Positions 1 to 8,632 of a stretch of 64,000 bases of DNA are shown piece after piece. The position numbers and the translations under genes are program-made. How positions within the stretch are numbered: position 1 is the first letter of the stretch; each line of letters starts with the position of its first letter. A model generated the notes under the pieces. The model was not told the origin of the DNA. It did not search any database and saw nothing but the letters and a program-made list of their open reading frames with translations. Source of the DNA: Marinobacterium arenosum (GTDB lineage: Bacteria; Pseudomonadota; Gammaproteobacteria; Pseudomonadales; Balneatricaceae); NCBI RefSeq assembly GCF_019795155.1, contig NZ_JAILYN010000010.1:1-64000 (forward strand), written 5' to 3'.

Positions 1-118
1 TCAACTGCTGATAACTCATGGTGGTACTTCTTCTACTTTGGCGAGCTGAAGCGTATCACTGTCAGCAGTTGGCCACCTCCCGCCTTTCAACCATGAGTGT
101 TGCACTTATTATCTGAAT
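1..118 (-). mobile_element. Left-edge fragment of an IS30-like insertion sequence
   Basis: An ATG on the minus strand at 19-17 opens a reading frame that leaves the window after six codons (Met-Ser-Tyr-Gln-Gln-Leu). This is the usual opening of IS30-family transposases. Between that start and about 118 lies a stretch reading (minus strand) GAATTCAGATAATAAGTGCA followed by ACACTC, which resembles the terminal inverted repeat of many IS30-type elements. Only the 5' tip of the element is visible, so the family call rests on six residues and an end-like sequence. It could be a complete IS or a remnant. Confidence 0.42.
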
Positions 119-260
119 TCAGGAAGCTACGTTGGATGGCAATAACCCTTATGCGATTCCATCTTATAGCCAGATTGTTGGGGCTTAGACAGGCCTCAAC
201 AAGGTATAGTGACGAGCTCACCGGTGTTGTACTTTGGCAAACCCTTACAGTATAGGCTTA

Positions 261-836
261 ATGAGCAAGGAAATACCCGTGCGCTTATTTGAAACCGAGA
301 GACTGATCGTTCGGCAAATAACCAAAAAAGATCTGCGCGAGCTCACACAAATCCTCAGCGATCCGGACGTGATGAGGTATTCGGTAGGTGGTGTTTGCGA
401 CGAACAAGCCACCAGTAGATTTATCGACTGGTGTTTGGAGTCCTATTCAAGTCGTGGCGTAGGACCATGGGCTTTAGTCGAGAAAGGTACGGATGATCTT
501 GTTGGCTTTTGCGGGATTGGTCCCGAACCGGTTGGCAATACCGAAGAGTTTAACCTCGGCTATCGGTTGGCAAGCAGGTTCTGGAATCGTGGTCTGGCCA
601 CCGAAGCCGCCGAAGGCGTACTCGGTTATGCCTTTGAAATGACGTCCATTGAATCGGTGGTTGTGATCATCGAGCCCGAACATACGGCTTCACTCAGGGT
701 GGCCGGGAAAGCTGGGTTCAGTGAGTATGCCGACCTTGAGTTTCACGGTCGACCGGTGCGCTTGTACCGGATGAACAAGCAAGGTTGGAATGCTTTGCAC
801 AACGATGGCATGAGGACGTATTTTAGGCATCAATAG
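261..836 (+). CDS. GNAT family N-acetyltransferase, RimJ/RimL-like
   Basis: The product is 191 aa from the ATG at 261; an in-frame TTG at 234 is possible but less likely. It begins with the ETERLIVRQ opening typical of the RimJ/RimL acetyltransferase_3 group. The acetyl-CoA loop region is at about residues 95-120 (GYRLASRFWNRGLATEA), and the C-terminal A-S-LRVAGKAGF motif is typical of enzymes that acetylate small molecules or protein N-termini. The substrate cannot be told from sequence. The gene is AT-richer than most of the window and sits between an IS30-like end and an ISL3 remnant, so recent acquisition is plausible. It lies 8 bp before the methyltransferase, probably in one transcript. 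Confidence 0.85.
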   Translation: MSKEIPVRLFETERLIVRQITKKDLRELTQILSDPDVMRYSVGGVCDEQATSRFIDWCLESYSSRGVGPWALVEKGTDDLVGFCGIGPEPVGNTEEFNLGYRLASRFWNRGLATEAAEGVLGYAFEMTSIESVVVIIEPEHTASLRVAGKAGFSEYADLEFHGRPVRLYRMNKQGWNALHNDGMRTYFRHQ

Positions 837-844
837 GAAGGAAT

Positions 845-1576
845 ATGAAACAAAATAAATATGATGATCCCAAGTTTTTTGCTGAGTACTCCAAGATGCC
901 TCGCTCAGCCGGAGGCCTGGAAGCGGCCGGTGAATGGCAAGTGTTGCGGGAAAATCTTCCTGAACTTCTCGGGAAGCGAGTGCTCGATTTAGGATGCGGA
1001 TATGGTTGGCACTGCCAGTTTGCCTCAGAGCAAGGCGCATCGCTTGTAGTGGGAATTGACATCTCGGAAAAGATGCTTTCAAAAGCCAGAGAGCTGAATT
1101 CGGCTGAAAACGTAGAATTTTTAAATACAGCTATTGAAGATTTTAAGGCGGCTCCTGAATCCTTTGACGTTGTGCTCAGTTCGCTGGCATTACACTATGT
1201 GAGAGATTTAGCGCCCGTTTTTTTAAAGGTTGCAGAACTGCTTTCTCCGAGAGGAATTTTTTGCTATTCCGTAGAGCATCCTGTGTTTACTTCGCGTGAG
1301 CAGCAGGACTGGTGCTACGATGATGAAGGTAATGCCTCTTATTGGCCGGTCGATAGTTATTTTGATGAGGGGCAGAGGACAACAAATTTTCTAGGATCAG
1401 AAGTCGTCAAGTACCACCGTACTGTAGAGAGCCACTTTAAAGCTTTGGTGTCAGCAGGATTCGAGCTCGAGTCACTGGTAGAGCCCTGTCCGTCGCCAGA
1501 GATGATCAAGAAAATGGGGTGGCAAGATGAACTTAGGCGGCCGATGATGCTTATCCTTAGAGCAGTAAAGAAGTAG
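845..1576 (+). CDS. Class I SAM-dependent methyltransferase
   Basis: The 243-aa protein has the Rossmann methyltransferase signature VLDLGCGYGWH at about residues 45-55, with the acidic ribose-binding residue in GIDISEKML (about 72-80). A later FDVVLSSLALHYV segment corresponds to motif IV. This matches the methyltransf_11/UbiE-like superfamily of small-molecule methylases; the substrate is unknown. The start is supported by an AGGAAGG ribosome binding site a few bases upstream. It follows the GNAT gene closely, and the pair looks like a small accessory cargo of modification enzymes. Codon use is AT-richer than in the downstream core genes. Confidence 0.87.
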   Translation: MKQNKYDDPKFFAEYSKMPRSAGGLEAAGEWQVLRENLPELLGKRVLDLGCGYGWHCQFASEQGASLVVGIDISEKMLSKARELNSAENVEFLNTAIEDFKAAPESFDVVLSSLALHYVRDLAPVFLKVAELLSPRGIFCYSVEHPVFTSREQQDWCYDDEGNASYWPVDSYFDEGQRTTNFLGSEVVKYHRTVESHFKALVSAGFELESLVEPCPSPEMIKKMGWQDELRRPMMLILRAVKK

Positions 1577-1842
1577 GGGCGACAGATGGCTCAGGGGGCA
1601 CGAGACGTAGTGCAGAAATATCACCGTTTAACCCTGGCGAAGCTTCTGTGATACGGGATGCTATTTCAGCAATGCGGCGCTGTTTACCGGCCTCGCTCCC
1701 TGTGATGTCTGCGCAACTTTACATTACATGAGGCTTTATTCACCACTCACCGGGAGAGGGTAATGACTCGTTCCGAGCGTGCCTGCCAGATCTGGTCGAT
1801 ACTGGCTTGGGCGGCAAAGCATCTTCCAATACTTACCTATAA

Positions 1843-1936
1843 GGACCTCTCCACTGCTTTCGTCCAGGTCAACATCGGTTACATGCCAAGGAGCCGACAG
1901 GCCGAGAATCCGTTCGTAGAGTGAGTGCTGATCCAT
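1843..1936 (-). pseudogene. N-terminal remnant of an ISL3-family transposase
   Basis: Starting from an ATG at 1936 (minus strand), about 30 codons read like the N-terminus of an ISL3 transposase: LYERILGLSAPWHV followed by TDVDLDESSGEVL. ISL3 enzymes characteristically begin with this L-Y-IL-L-PW-V pattern and continue into a zinc-finger region with CPxC. Here the similarity stops after about 30 residues, and no zinc finger or catalytic DDE region follows, so only a decayed fragment remains. It supports reading the first 2.3 kb as a graveyard of mobile elements. Confidence 0.6.
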
Positions 1937-2185
1937 TCCTGTATCCATACGAGGTGATCGACGAACGCACCTATCATGAAGGAGCTGGAGGCAAATCAGA
2001 ATGCCAGCCCACTGGTGTTGATGAAGAGCCGGATATATCCAGCCATCAACAGCAGGTGTTCCAGCAAGATTGGCTGGAACATGGTAACCCGCAGCCCGAC
2101 AAACTTGAGCTTGCGGTTCGGGAGCTTCCATCGAACGGGGTTTCGGGGCTGACTCGCTAAGATTGGCTGTCCATTCCCAGGGCGT

Positions 2186-2240
2186 GCTAAGCCTGTCGCG
2201 GTCAGTACCCAAAGGGCATACCAAGCCCGCTGCTACAGGG
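2186..2240 (-). repeat. Isolated copy of a REP-like repeat
   Basis: Read on the minus strand this is GTAGCAGCGGGCTTGGTATG, then CCCTTTGGGTAC, then TGACCGCGACAGG. It is nearly the same as four units at 18487-18968. The core GGGCTTGGTATGCCC can fold, and the opening resembles the GTAGGAGCGGGCTTG heads of Pseudomonas REP sequences. It lies between the purC terminator and the ISL3 remnant, outside any coding region. Confidence 0.75.
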
Positions 2241-2269
2241 AGATGGACGGGGCGACAAATCCGAGAACA

Positions 2270-2301
2270 ACCAAAAAGGCCAGACATCTGTCTGGCCTTT
2301 G
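2270..2301 (-). terminator. Intrinsic terminator of purC
   Basis: A perfect inverted repeat, AAAGGCCAGACA-TC-TGTCTGGCCTTT, lies 24 bp past the purC stop codon. In the minus-strand direction the stem is followed by TTGG and a U-poor tail; the A/T flanks on both sides allow some bidirectional activity. Confidence 0.75.
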
Positions 2302-2324
2302 ATTTCTATCCGTAAAGAAAACGA

Positions 2325-3428
2325 TCAGTCGATCAGACCGTACTGGTCGCGCAGGATCTCGATGATCTCCGCCTTCGGGTTGTCCGACAGCGGCAGTTTC
2401 TCACCGGTGATCTTCTCGGCGATGCCGACGTAGGTTTCGGATACCTGCATCAATACTTCGGCCGGCAGCGCGTTGTCGCGGGCCAGAGCCTGGCGCTCGT
2501 CCATGCGGTCCTTGTTCAGCAGGATGTCCGGGTCCGGGAAGTGGTTCAGCAGCAGCTGACGGAAGCCTTCTTTGGAGTTCTCCACCACCTTGCCTTCGCG
2601 GTAGGACGGGCCGTCCCAGATACGGGAGGAGTCCGGTGTGCCCACTTCGTCCATGTAGATCAGCTTCTCGTTGCCGCTGGCATCGGTGACGTAGCCGAAT
2701 TCGAACTTGGTGTCGACGAAGACCTGGTCCAGCTTGGCCAGTTCGTCGCTGATCACGTCGAAGCCTTCCTTCAGCAGCTTCTCGTACAGGTCGATATCGT
2801 CCTGGCTGCGGAAGTTGAACGCTTCATAATTGTTCTCGATGTCGCTGCGGGTGATGTTGACGTCATCCGCTTCCGGCACGCCCGGGATGCCTTTCAGGAT
2901 CCCCTTGGTGGACGGGGTGATCAGCAGTTCCGGCAGTTTCTGGTCCTTCTGCAGGCCGTCGGGGATCTCGATGCCGCAGAACTCGCGTTCGCCCTTGGCG
3001 TAAGAGCGCCACATGGAGCCGGTAATATACTGGCGGCAGATCGCTTCGATCATCACCGGCTTGGCTTTCTGCACGATCCAGACGAACGGGTGCGGGATAT
3101 CCAGGATGTGGCTGTCGGCCAGGCCCTGTTCGCGGAACAGTTTGAACCAGTGGTTGGAGATTGCGTTCAGCGCGGCACCTTTGCCCGGTACGCCGTTCAT
3201 GCCACCTTCACCGTGCCAGATGCAGTCGAACGCGGAGATACGGTCGCTGATCACCATGATCGCCAGCGGCGCGTCGGCGGCAACGTCATAGCCTTTCTCC
3301 TCGATCAGGCGACGGCTGTCGGCTTCGGTCAGCCAGTAAACGGAGCGTACTTTACCGCTGTGAACCGGCAGATCGGTACGGATCGGGAGGTCGTTGTTAA
3401 CGGCCAATACTTTGTCGGCAAGACTCAT
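2325..3428 (-). CDS. purC: Phosphoribosylaminoimidazole-succinocarboxamide synthase (SAICAR synthetase)
   Basis: This enzyme condenses CAIR with aspartate, using ATP, in de novo purine synthesis. The 367-aa protein has the family opening [10 protein letters not shown] (about residues 22-31), [11 protein letters not shown] (about 61-71), the ITGSMWRSY segment and the [12 protein letters not shown] motif near 260. It belongs to the long PurC class of about 360-370 residues known from Vibrio, Shewanella and relatives, not the 236-aa class of Pseudomonas. It is monocistronic, with its own terminator. The 500-bp upstream region holds several inverted repeats. Confidence 0.96.
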   Translation of the reverse strand: MSLADKVLAVNNDLPIRTDLPVHSGKVRSVYWLTEADSRRLIEEKGYDVAADAPLAIMVISDRISAFDCIWHGEGGMNGVPGKGAALNAISNHWFKLFREQGLADSHILDIPHPFVWIVQKAKPVMIEAICRQYITGSMWRSYAKGEREFCGIEIPDGLQKDQKLPELLITPSTKGILKGIPGVPEADDVNITRSDIENNYEAFNFRSQDDIDLYEKLLKEGFDVISDELAKLDQVFVDTKFEFGYVTDASGNEKLIYMDEVGTPDSSRIWDGPSYREGKVVENSKEGFRQLLLNHFPDPDILLNKDRMDERQALARDNALPAEVLMQVSETYVGIAEKITGEKLPLSDNPKAEIIEILRDQYGLID

Positions 3429-3945
3429 TGGGAACTGTCCTGTGTCGGGAAATTAAAGCTGTATAGTTCGAAAACCGGTCGGCGCCCGCCAATCGAAGCA
3501 GGCGGCTCGGGTGGGTCGCAACCCGTGTTCAGATCGGCAGATCTTACCAGATCTGAAATTGGCTGCCACTACGGCGAAATACCGTCAATTTGTGCGGAAA
3601 TAGGGCCCTCCGTGGCAGGCTTTTGTCCCATGCGGGGTTGCTATCATTCGAATAGGGCAATCCCTTGCAGTACTGCTCCTATGCCGAGGAACCTTCCGTG
3701 GCAGTACAGCTCCTGGATTGAGATCCCGGTGAGGACGATCGGGATCTGTGATAAGAGGGCGGTCCTTCGCAATAGCGCTTCCCTTGCGGGGCCGACAACC
3801 GAGCGGTCCCGCTGCCAGCGCACTGGCAGTGGCCAGCCATGGCCAACGGTCGTCCCTGTAACGCCGACAAGCGAAATCTAGGTCGGCCGTCCCGGGCCGC
3901 ACCCCGCGAAGGGGTGATGTCGTCCTGCCTCAGGAGAGGTTGAAC
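3429..3945. other. Intergenic region rich in inverted repeats, no gene seen
   Basis: About 515 bp separate purC and the secreted-protein gene, both transcribed leftward. Short overlapping frames here have no recognizable family and are judged non-coding. Visible structure includes an 8-bp perfect inverted repeat AGATCCCG/CGGGATCT (3721-3728 and 3740-3747), CTGCCAG/CTGGCAG (3812-3818 and 3823-3829), an adjacent TGGCC/GGCCA pair (3830-3845), and a direct repeat GCAGTACWGCTCCT (3667-3680 and 3701-3714). The purC promoter must be in the part nearest 3430. I could not assign any known RNA family. Confidence 0.5.
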
Positions 3946-4743
3946 TTAATACAGTTCGAGCACGCTGCTATCGCCGCTGCCGCTTTTCAGGTTGACGGCC
4001 TGTACCTCCTGCACCGACAGCGAGCCTTTGCCGACCACCGCCCAGGCCTGGGCTTCGTTGCTGGTGGTGGATACTTCGGTCGCCTCGCCGGTGACCGGGT
4101 CGTAGCTGGTGTAGGTACCGTTGATCACATCGGCGCTGGACAGCGCCTGTGCCACCACCTCGATGCTGTGATCGCCCGGTGCCAGATCCGGCAGAATGAA
4201 GTTGAAGTGGTGGGCGGCGGTGGTGCTGAGAATCAGGCCGATCTCTTCGTCGGAGACCAGGCAGTCACGTTCGATCACCAGCGTGCCGTCGGACACGCCG
4301 TCACCGTCGGCATCGGTGGTGCTGACCTGGCAGCTTTCGATCACGCCACCGAGAGTGGCGTTAAGCTGCTGGAAGCGCTGCGCGAAGGTAACCTGGCCCG
4401 GCGCAGCCGGCTGGCCATCGACCAGCACGGTCACTTTGACACCACCCTCGGCGCCGGCGGTCTCGGTGCTGCCATTCTTGCCTTTGACGTTGGTCTCGGT
4501 GAACAGGCCGACCTCCAGCGATACGCCGATCAGCAGGTCCTTTTTGTTGGCGGTACGGATGGTGGCGTTCAGGATGCTGGACGCTTCCGGCGCCGCCAGA
4601 CTGTTGCTCTTGCTGTCGGCACTGGTCGACAGCAGCTGGGTTTCCAGGGCGTGGGCGGCGAACTTGGCCGAGGCGGCAAATGCCGGGGTGCAGACCATAC
4701 CCGCAGCCAGGGCGCAGGCCAGAGAGATAGTGCGTAGTTTCAT
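3946..4743 (-). CDS. Secreted or periplasmic protein of unknown function
   Basis: The 265-aa product starts with a clear Sec signal peptide: positively charged MKLRT, a hydrophobic core, and a probable cleavage at AFA-A near residue 23. The mature part is acidic, low in cysteine (one pair near residues 136 and 160) and rich in beta-prone, Ser/Thr-rich segments. A DADGDGVSDG stretch near residue 145 looks like a calcium-binding thrombospondin type-3 style loop. I do not recognise a named family. It is monocistronic with a long 5' region. A role outside the cytoplasm is the only safe inference. Confidence 0.7.
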   Translation of the reverse strand: MKLRTISLACALAAGMVCTPAFAASAKFAAHALETQLLSTSADSKSNSLAAPEASSILNATIRTANKKDLLIGVSLEVGLFTETNVKGKNGSTETAGAEGGVKVTVLVDGQPAAPGQVTFAQRFQQLNATLGGVIESCQVSTTDADGDGVSDGTLVIERDCLVSDEEIGLILSTTAAHHFNFILPDLAPGDHSIEVVAQALSSADVINGTYTSYDPVTGEATEVSTTSNEAQAWAVVGKGSLSVQEVQAVNLKSGSGDSSVLELY

Positions 4744-5332
4744 CGGTTTGTAGCTCCGCGTTAGGTACTTTCTTATTCGAAAAGACCGGCGGTTCCTTTT
4801 CCGGAGGGTCTTGCAGTCCGCTTGCGGGGCGGCTTACAGCCAGTGCCGCCCCTGGGCTTACTCCATGTCCCGCCATTCTGGCGGGTGATGAGAGCGCGCA
4901 TTGACCCTGCAGACACTGCCGGTCAGCAGCCTGACTGGTGTCTGATTGGTGCGCGAGCATCGGAGTGAAAGACCCTGGCTACCGATGAGGTGAGAGGTAT
5001 GTCTCTCGTTCGGTAATCCGGCTATCCAGCGTGGGACCCGTGATTTTGCGTCATCCGATTGCTCGGATTTTGCCGTTTCGGGAGAGGATCTTTCGAGTTG
5101 GTCCTGCGGTGCTATGGCAGATGCATCACTTGCTTTACAACCTGTTCAACTCTTGAACACAGGGGCATCGTATCACAGCTTTTGGTTAAAAATTATACGA
5201 TTATGGAATAAAACGTCCGTTTGAAATTCATAAGTGGCGGTATGCGAATTGCCGGAAGCTGTCGATACTTAAGGCGAAATAGGGAGCTTTTGCCATCCTG
5301 GCGTAGATCGGAGCTAGCGGTGGGGGAGATCC
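4744..5332. other. Long divergent intergenic region, no gene seen
   Basis: These 589 bp lie between divergent genes, so promoters for both must be here. The left part (4744-5030) would be the leader of the secreted-protein gene. It holds several hairpin-capable segments, for example TACCGA/TCGGTA flanking GAGAG/CTCTC at about 4980-5016 and CCCGCC/GGCGGG at 4870-4886. The right part is AT-rich around 5180-5215 and suits the promoter of the cysteine synthase fusion. No coding frame or known riboswitch consensus was convincing. Confidence 0.45.
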
Positions 5333-6823
5333 ATGCCTGGTATCTACAACACCATTCTTGACACCATCGGCCATACCCCGGTGGTTCGAATCAATAAGCT
5401 GGCGCCGCCAGGCGTCAATCTGTATGTCAAAGCCGAAGCGTTCAATCCGATGGGATCGGTGAAAGACCGGTTGGCGTTGGGCATCATTCAGCGCGCCGAA
5501 CAGACCGGCGAACTTAAGCCGGGCCAGACGGTGATCGAGGCGACCAGCGGAAATACCGGAATCGGCCTGGCGATGGTCTGTGCGGTCAAGGGTTATCCGC
5601 TGGTGGTCACCATGGCTGAGAACTTCAGCATCGAACGGCGCCGGATGATGCGTTTCCTGGGGGCCAAGGTGGTGCTGACGCCGGCGGCTCTTAAAGGCAG
5701 CGGGATGCTGGCCAAAGCGGCAGAGCTGGCCGAAACCCACGGCTGGTTCCTATGCCGGCAGTTCGAAAACGAAGCTAATGCCGATATGCATTCGCGCACC
5801 ACCGCGCCGGAGATTCTTGAGGCGTTCGAGGGCCAGCGGCTGGATTACTGGGTCAGCGGGTTCGGCACCGGTGGCACCCTCAAAGGGGTTGCGCGGGTGT
5901 TGCGGCAACAACGCCCTGAAACGCGGATCATTGTCTGTGAACCGGACAATGCACCGTTGCTGGGTAGTGGGGTCGTTCAGAAGCGGGATAGCGAAGGCCA
6001 GCCGGATGGCAGCCACCCGAGTTTCCGGCCGCACCTGATGCAGGGCTGGACGCCGGATTTTATCCCCAAGCTGACCGAGGATGCGGTGGCGGCGCACCTG
6101 TTCGATCAGATCCTGCCAATCGATGGTATGGAGGCGTTGCGGCTGAGTCGCGAATTGGCCCAGAAGGAAGGCATTTTTACCGGTATCAGCGGTGGCGCGA
6201 CCTTCAGTGGGGCATTGCAGATCGCCGAGCAAGCCGATATGGGTGCCAATATTCTCTGCATGCTGCCGGATACCGGCGAACGTTACCTGAGCACCCCTCT
6301 GTTCGAGAATATCCCGACCGACATGACTGACGAGGAGTGGGATATCTCCTGCTCGACGCCGTGCTGTCGGTTCGATAAACCGGTCGGTACGCCCGCTGAG
6401 CAGGTCGGTACGCCGGCCGAACCGGATAGTGAGCAGGCGCGCCGCTTCGTCGAACAGGTGATCAACGACAGCGGTCAGCCGGTGGTGCTGTTCGCACTGG
6501 AGTGGTGTGAGTTCTGCTGGTCGGTGCGTAAGTTCTTCGAGCGGCTGGGCATCGCCTACCGATCGATCGATCTGGACTCGGTGGAATACCAGGCCGACAA
6601 CCGCGGCGGCAAGATCCGCCATGCGCTGAATACCCAGACCGGTTTCGCCACCATCCCGCAGATCTTTGTCGGCGGCGAGTTCGTTGGTGGCTGTAGTGAC
6701 CTGTTCGATGCCTATAAGGAGGGCCGGCTGCAGAAGCTGCTGGATCAACACCGGGTGTCGTTCGATAGCGAGTTGCAGTTTGATCCCTACAGTCTGCTGC
6801 CGGGCTGGCTGCAACCGCGTTAA
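5333..6823 (+). CDS. Cysteine synthase-like PLP enzyme fused to a glutaredoxin domain
   Basis: Residues 1-335 form a beta-family PLP enzyme of the CysK/CysM/CBS group. The Schiff-base lysine is K44 in GSVKDR, TSGNTG (71-76) binds the substrate carboxylate, and GTGGT (178-182) binds the PLP phosphate. After a cysteine cluster (C340, C344, C345) and a linker repeating VGTPAE twice, residues 368-496 form a glutaredoxin fold. That fold has a CEFC active site (392-395), a TIPQIF cis-Pro motif (440-445) and a GGCSD glutathione-site segment (452-456). O-acetylserine sulfhydrylation or a similar beta-replacement is likely; the attached glutaredoxin suggests the enzyme works with glutathionylated or persulfide sulfur. 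Which sulfur donor it uses is inference. It has a good GGGGGAGA ribosome binding site and stands alone. Confidence 0.9.
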   Translation: MPGIYNTILDTIGHTPVVRINKLAPPGVNLYVKAEAFNPMGSVKDRLALGIIQRAEQTGELKPGQTVIEATSGNTGIGLAMVCAVKGYPLVVTMAENFSIERRRMMRFLGAKVVLTPAALKGSGMLAKAAELAETHGWFLCRQFENEANADMHSRTTAPEILEAFEGQRLDYWVSGFGTGGTLKGVARVLRQQRPETRIIVCEPDNAPLLGSGVVQKRDSEGQPDGSHPSFRPHLMQGWTPDFIPKLTEDAVAAHLFDQILPIDGMEALRLSRELAQKEGIFTGISGGATFSGALQIAEQADMGANILCMLPDTGERYLSTPLFENIPTDMTDEEWDISCSTPCCRFDKPVGTPAEQVGTPAEPDSEQARRFVEQVINDSGQPVVLFALEWCEFCWSVRKFFERLGIAYRSIDLDSVEYQADNRGGKIRHALNTQTGFATIPQIFVGGEFVGGCSDLFDAYKEGRLQKLLDQHRVSFDSELQFDPYSLLPGWLQPR

Positions 6824-6914
6824 ATCGGGTGTTTTATTTAATCAGCATCAACAACGACGGCGGGCCTCGTCGAGACCCGCCGTGAAAGACCGCCCAACTG
6901 TTGCGAAGGTGGGC

Positions 6915-8312
6915 TCAGTTTGCTTCCTGCCAGGCGTCGAGCTCTTCCTGCTGCGGCCCCCCCACTAGCAGGCTGACCAGTATCATCGTCAGCAGGCCGG
7001 ACAGCATGCCGTACATGATCGGGTTCAGTGAGGACACGCTGGTCATGTAGATCGACAAGGTCACCACCATGGCGCTGACTACGATCGACGAAAGGGCCCC
7101 CTGCCAACAGGCCTTGGGCCAGAAGAACGCTGCCATCACCGGTACGAAGATACAGCCTGAGAGATAGGCGTAGGCGGTATCCAGCGCGGTCCAGACATCG
7201 CCGACCCAGACGCCGAGAGCGATCACGATCAGGCTGATAACGCCGGTGGCATAGCGCGAGGCTTTCATTTCGGCATCATCGTCCAGCTTGAAGATCGGGC
7301 GCAGCAGGTCGTTGGTTACCAGCGTAGCCGCACCGAGGACCGTGGAGTCGACCGTCGACATCAAGGCAGACATCAGCGCGGCAAGCACGATGCCGCTCAT
7401 GCCGGCCGGCAGCACCTCGAGTACCAGTTGCGGCAATGCTTCGGCGCTGCTGTCCAGGCCGGGCACCAGTACATAGGCAAGCAGCCCGCAGATACCCATG
7501 GCGATGCCCCAGAAGATCGAGAAGGCGCCGGCTGCCAGCGCGCCGCGCTGAGCGATCTCTTCCGTGCGGGCGGTGAACATCCGTTGCCAGATCTCCTGGC
7601 CGATCATGATGCCCAGGAACAGCAGCAGCACATAGGACAGCATCCGCTCACCGCTGACATTGGTGACGGTGAGAAACTCGGCAGGTACCTGCGTCACCAG
7701 TTGCTGCCAGCCGCCGACCTGGTTGATGCCGGTGGGAATCAGGATCAGGATACCGATGGTCATCAGCACGAACTGGATCACGTCGGTAACGGTGATAGCG
7801 ATCATGCCGCCCAGCATGGTGTAGACCATGGTGATCAAGCCGCCGACCACGATGGCGGTGTTCAGCTCCCAGCCCAACAGGGCTTTCAATACCGTGCCCA
7901 ACGCCACGATCTGTACCACGGCAATCATCACCGTATACAGGGTGCTGATCACCGCGCTGACATAGCGGGTGCCGTGCGCGTAACGTCTTTCCAGCATCTC
8001 GCTGAGGGTATAGACCCGCAGGCGGGTCAATTTGCGCGCTAGAAATAGGCCCACCGCCACCACGCCCAGGCCGAACATCAGTGTAGGCCAGGCACCGGAA
8101 AGGCCGTACTGGTAGGCCTTGGAGGCGGACCCGAAGGTAGAACCGCCGCCGAGGATGACTGCGGCGAGGCAGGGAAAAAATACCCAGAAGGGCAGGTTGC
8201 GGCCGGCGACCAGATACTGGGAAGCACTGCCGCTGGCCCGCTTCATGCTGATGAAACCGCACAGGATCATCAGCCCCAGATACGCCAGCACGATGATGAC
8301 GTCGATACTCAT
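6915..8312 (-). CDS. Sodium:solute symporter (SSS family), probable guanidino-acid transporter
   Basis: The product is 465 aa from the ATG at 8312, which is preceded by GGAGCTACTT; an upstream in-frame start at 8366 lacks such a site. It has about 13 hydrophobic segments and SSS hallmarks: the early SASQYLVAGRNLPFW segment and the GGGSTFGSASKAYQYG loop, then an ALMSALMSTVDSTVLGAATL segment that forms the sodium site. It is divergent from a LysR regulator and near a guanidinobutyrase-type ureohydrolase. This is the same trio as gpuPAR of Pseudomonas aeruginosa, so uptake of a guanidino acid is likely. The exact substrate is inferred from context only. Confidence 0.85.
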   Translation of the reverse strand: MSIDVIIVLAYLGLMILCGFISMKRASGSASQYLVAGRNLPFWVFFPCLAAVILGGGSTFGSASKAYQYGLSGAWPTLMFGLGVVAVGLFLARKLTRLRVYTLSEMLERRYAHGTRYVSAVISTLYTVMIAVVQIVALGTVLKALLGWELNTAIVVGGLITMVYTMLGGMIAITVTDVIQFVLMTIGILILIPTGINQVGGWQQLVTQVPAEFLTVTNVSGERMLSYVLLLFLGIMIGQEIWQRMFTARTEEIAQRGALAAGAFSIFWGIAMGICGLLAYVLVPGLDSSAEALPQLVLEVLPAGMSGIVLAALMSALMSTVDSTVLGAATLVTNDLLRPIFKLDDDAEMKASRYATGVISLIVIALGVWVGDVWTALDTAYAYLSGCIFVPVMAAFFWPKACWQGALSSIVVSAMVVTLSIYMTSVSSLNPIMYGMLSGLLTMILVSLLVGGPQQEELDAWQEAN

Positions 8313-8632
8313 AAGTAGCTCCTTGTTATTTTTATAGAGCAGAGTGACTGCAAACCGGGAGGCCATTGCCAGGCAATGGCCTCCCGGTCATACCGGAGCT
8401 GACCGCATCGACACCGGACAAGCCGCGGGTCAGCCGACTTTCATCAGTATCCAGCGGGTAATCTGTTTCAATAAATACAGGATTGTGCACCTTTGGTTTT
8501 TAATTGTGGAAACATTCAAACTGTCATTAATCGCCTTCGGTTTGAGGGTGATTGACCGACGGGCCGGCTAGGCCATAAGTTGCTGTATTTGGATTTAACG
8601 CAAGTTCAGATTGCTGAATTGGAAACAGATTG
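8313..8632. promoter_or_regulatory. Divergent control region of symporter and LysR regulator
   Basis: This 320-bp region separates two divergent starts and should hold both promoters and the LysR binding site. It contains a GC-rich inverted repeat, GGGAGGCCATTGCC/GGCAATGGCCTCCC, at about 8359-8387. That repeat could form a strong hairpin in the region between the two starts. The AT-rich part nearer 8500 contains repeated GGAAACA-type motifs (near 8508 and 8621). I could not define a single T-N11-A operator with confidence. Confidence 0.4.

Larger units (their letters stand above)
1577..2265. other. Non-coding stretch with IS and repeat debris
   Basis: This stretch has no intact gene. It contains a short ISL3 transposase remnant (1843-1936, minus) and one copy of the REP-like repeat also found near 18.5-19.0 kb (about 2186-2240). 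A 183-codon open frame on the minus strand spans it, but that frame merely strings together the repeat, the transposase fragment and unrelated sequence. It is therefore not called as a gene. Confidence 0.6.

Noticed and set aside
1577-1740. Possible integron attC site next to the acetyltransferase and methyltransferase genes
   Set aside because: A GTTTAAC sequence is present, but no paired RYYYAAC/GTTRRRY cores with an imperfect palindrome could be found.
1736-2287. 183-codon minus-strand frame after the methyltransferase gene
   Set aside because: The frame joins the terminator region, a REP-like repeat, an ISL3 remnant and unrelated sequence, so it is not a real gene.
2541-3881. 446-codon plus-strand open frame
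   Set aside because: Antisense of purC running on into the intergenic region. It has no recognizable domain.
3585-3902. Two overlapping minus-strand frames between purC and the secreted-protein gene
   Set aside because: There is no ribosome binding site or recognizable family, and the frames overlap hairpin-rich sequence.
4744-5030. Cyclic di-GMP (GEMM) or cobalamin riboswitch upstream of the secreted-protein gene
   Set aside because: Neither core consensus could be matched. Only generic hairpins are present.
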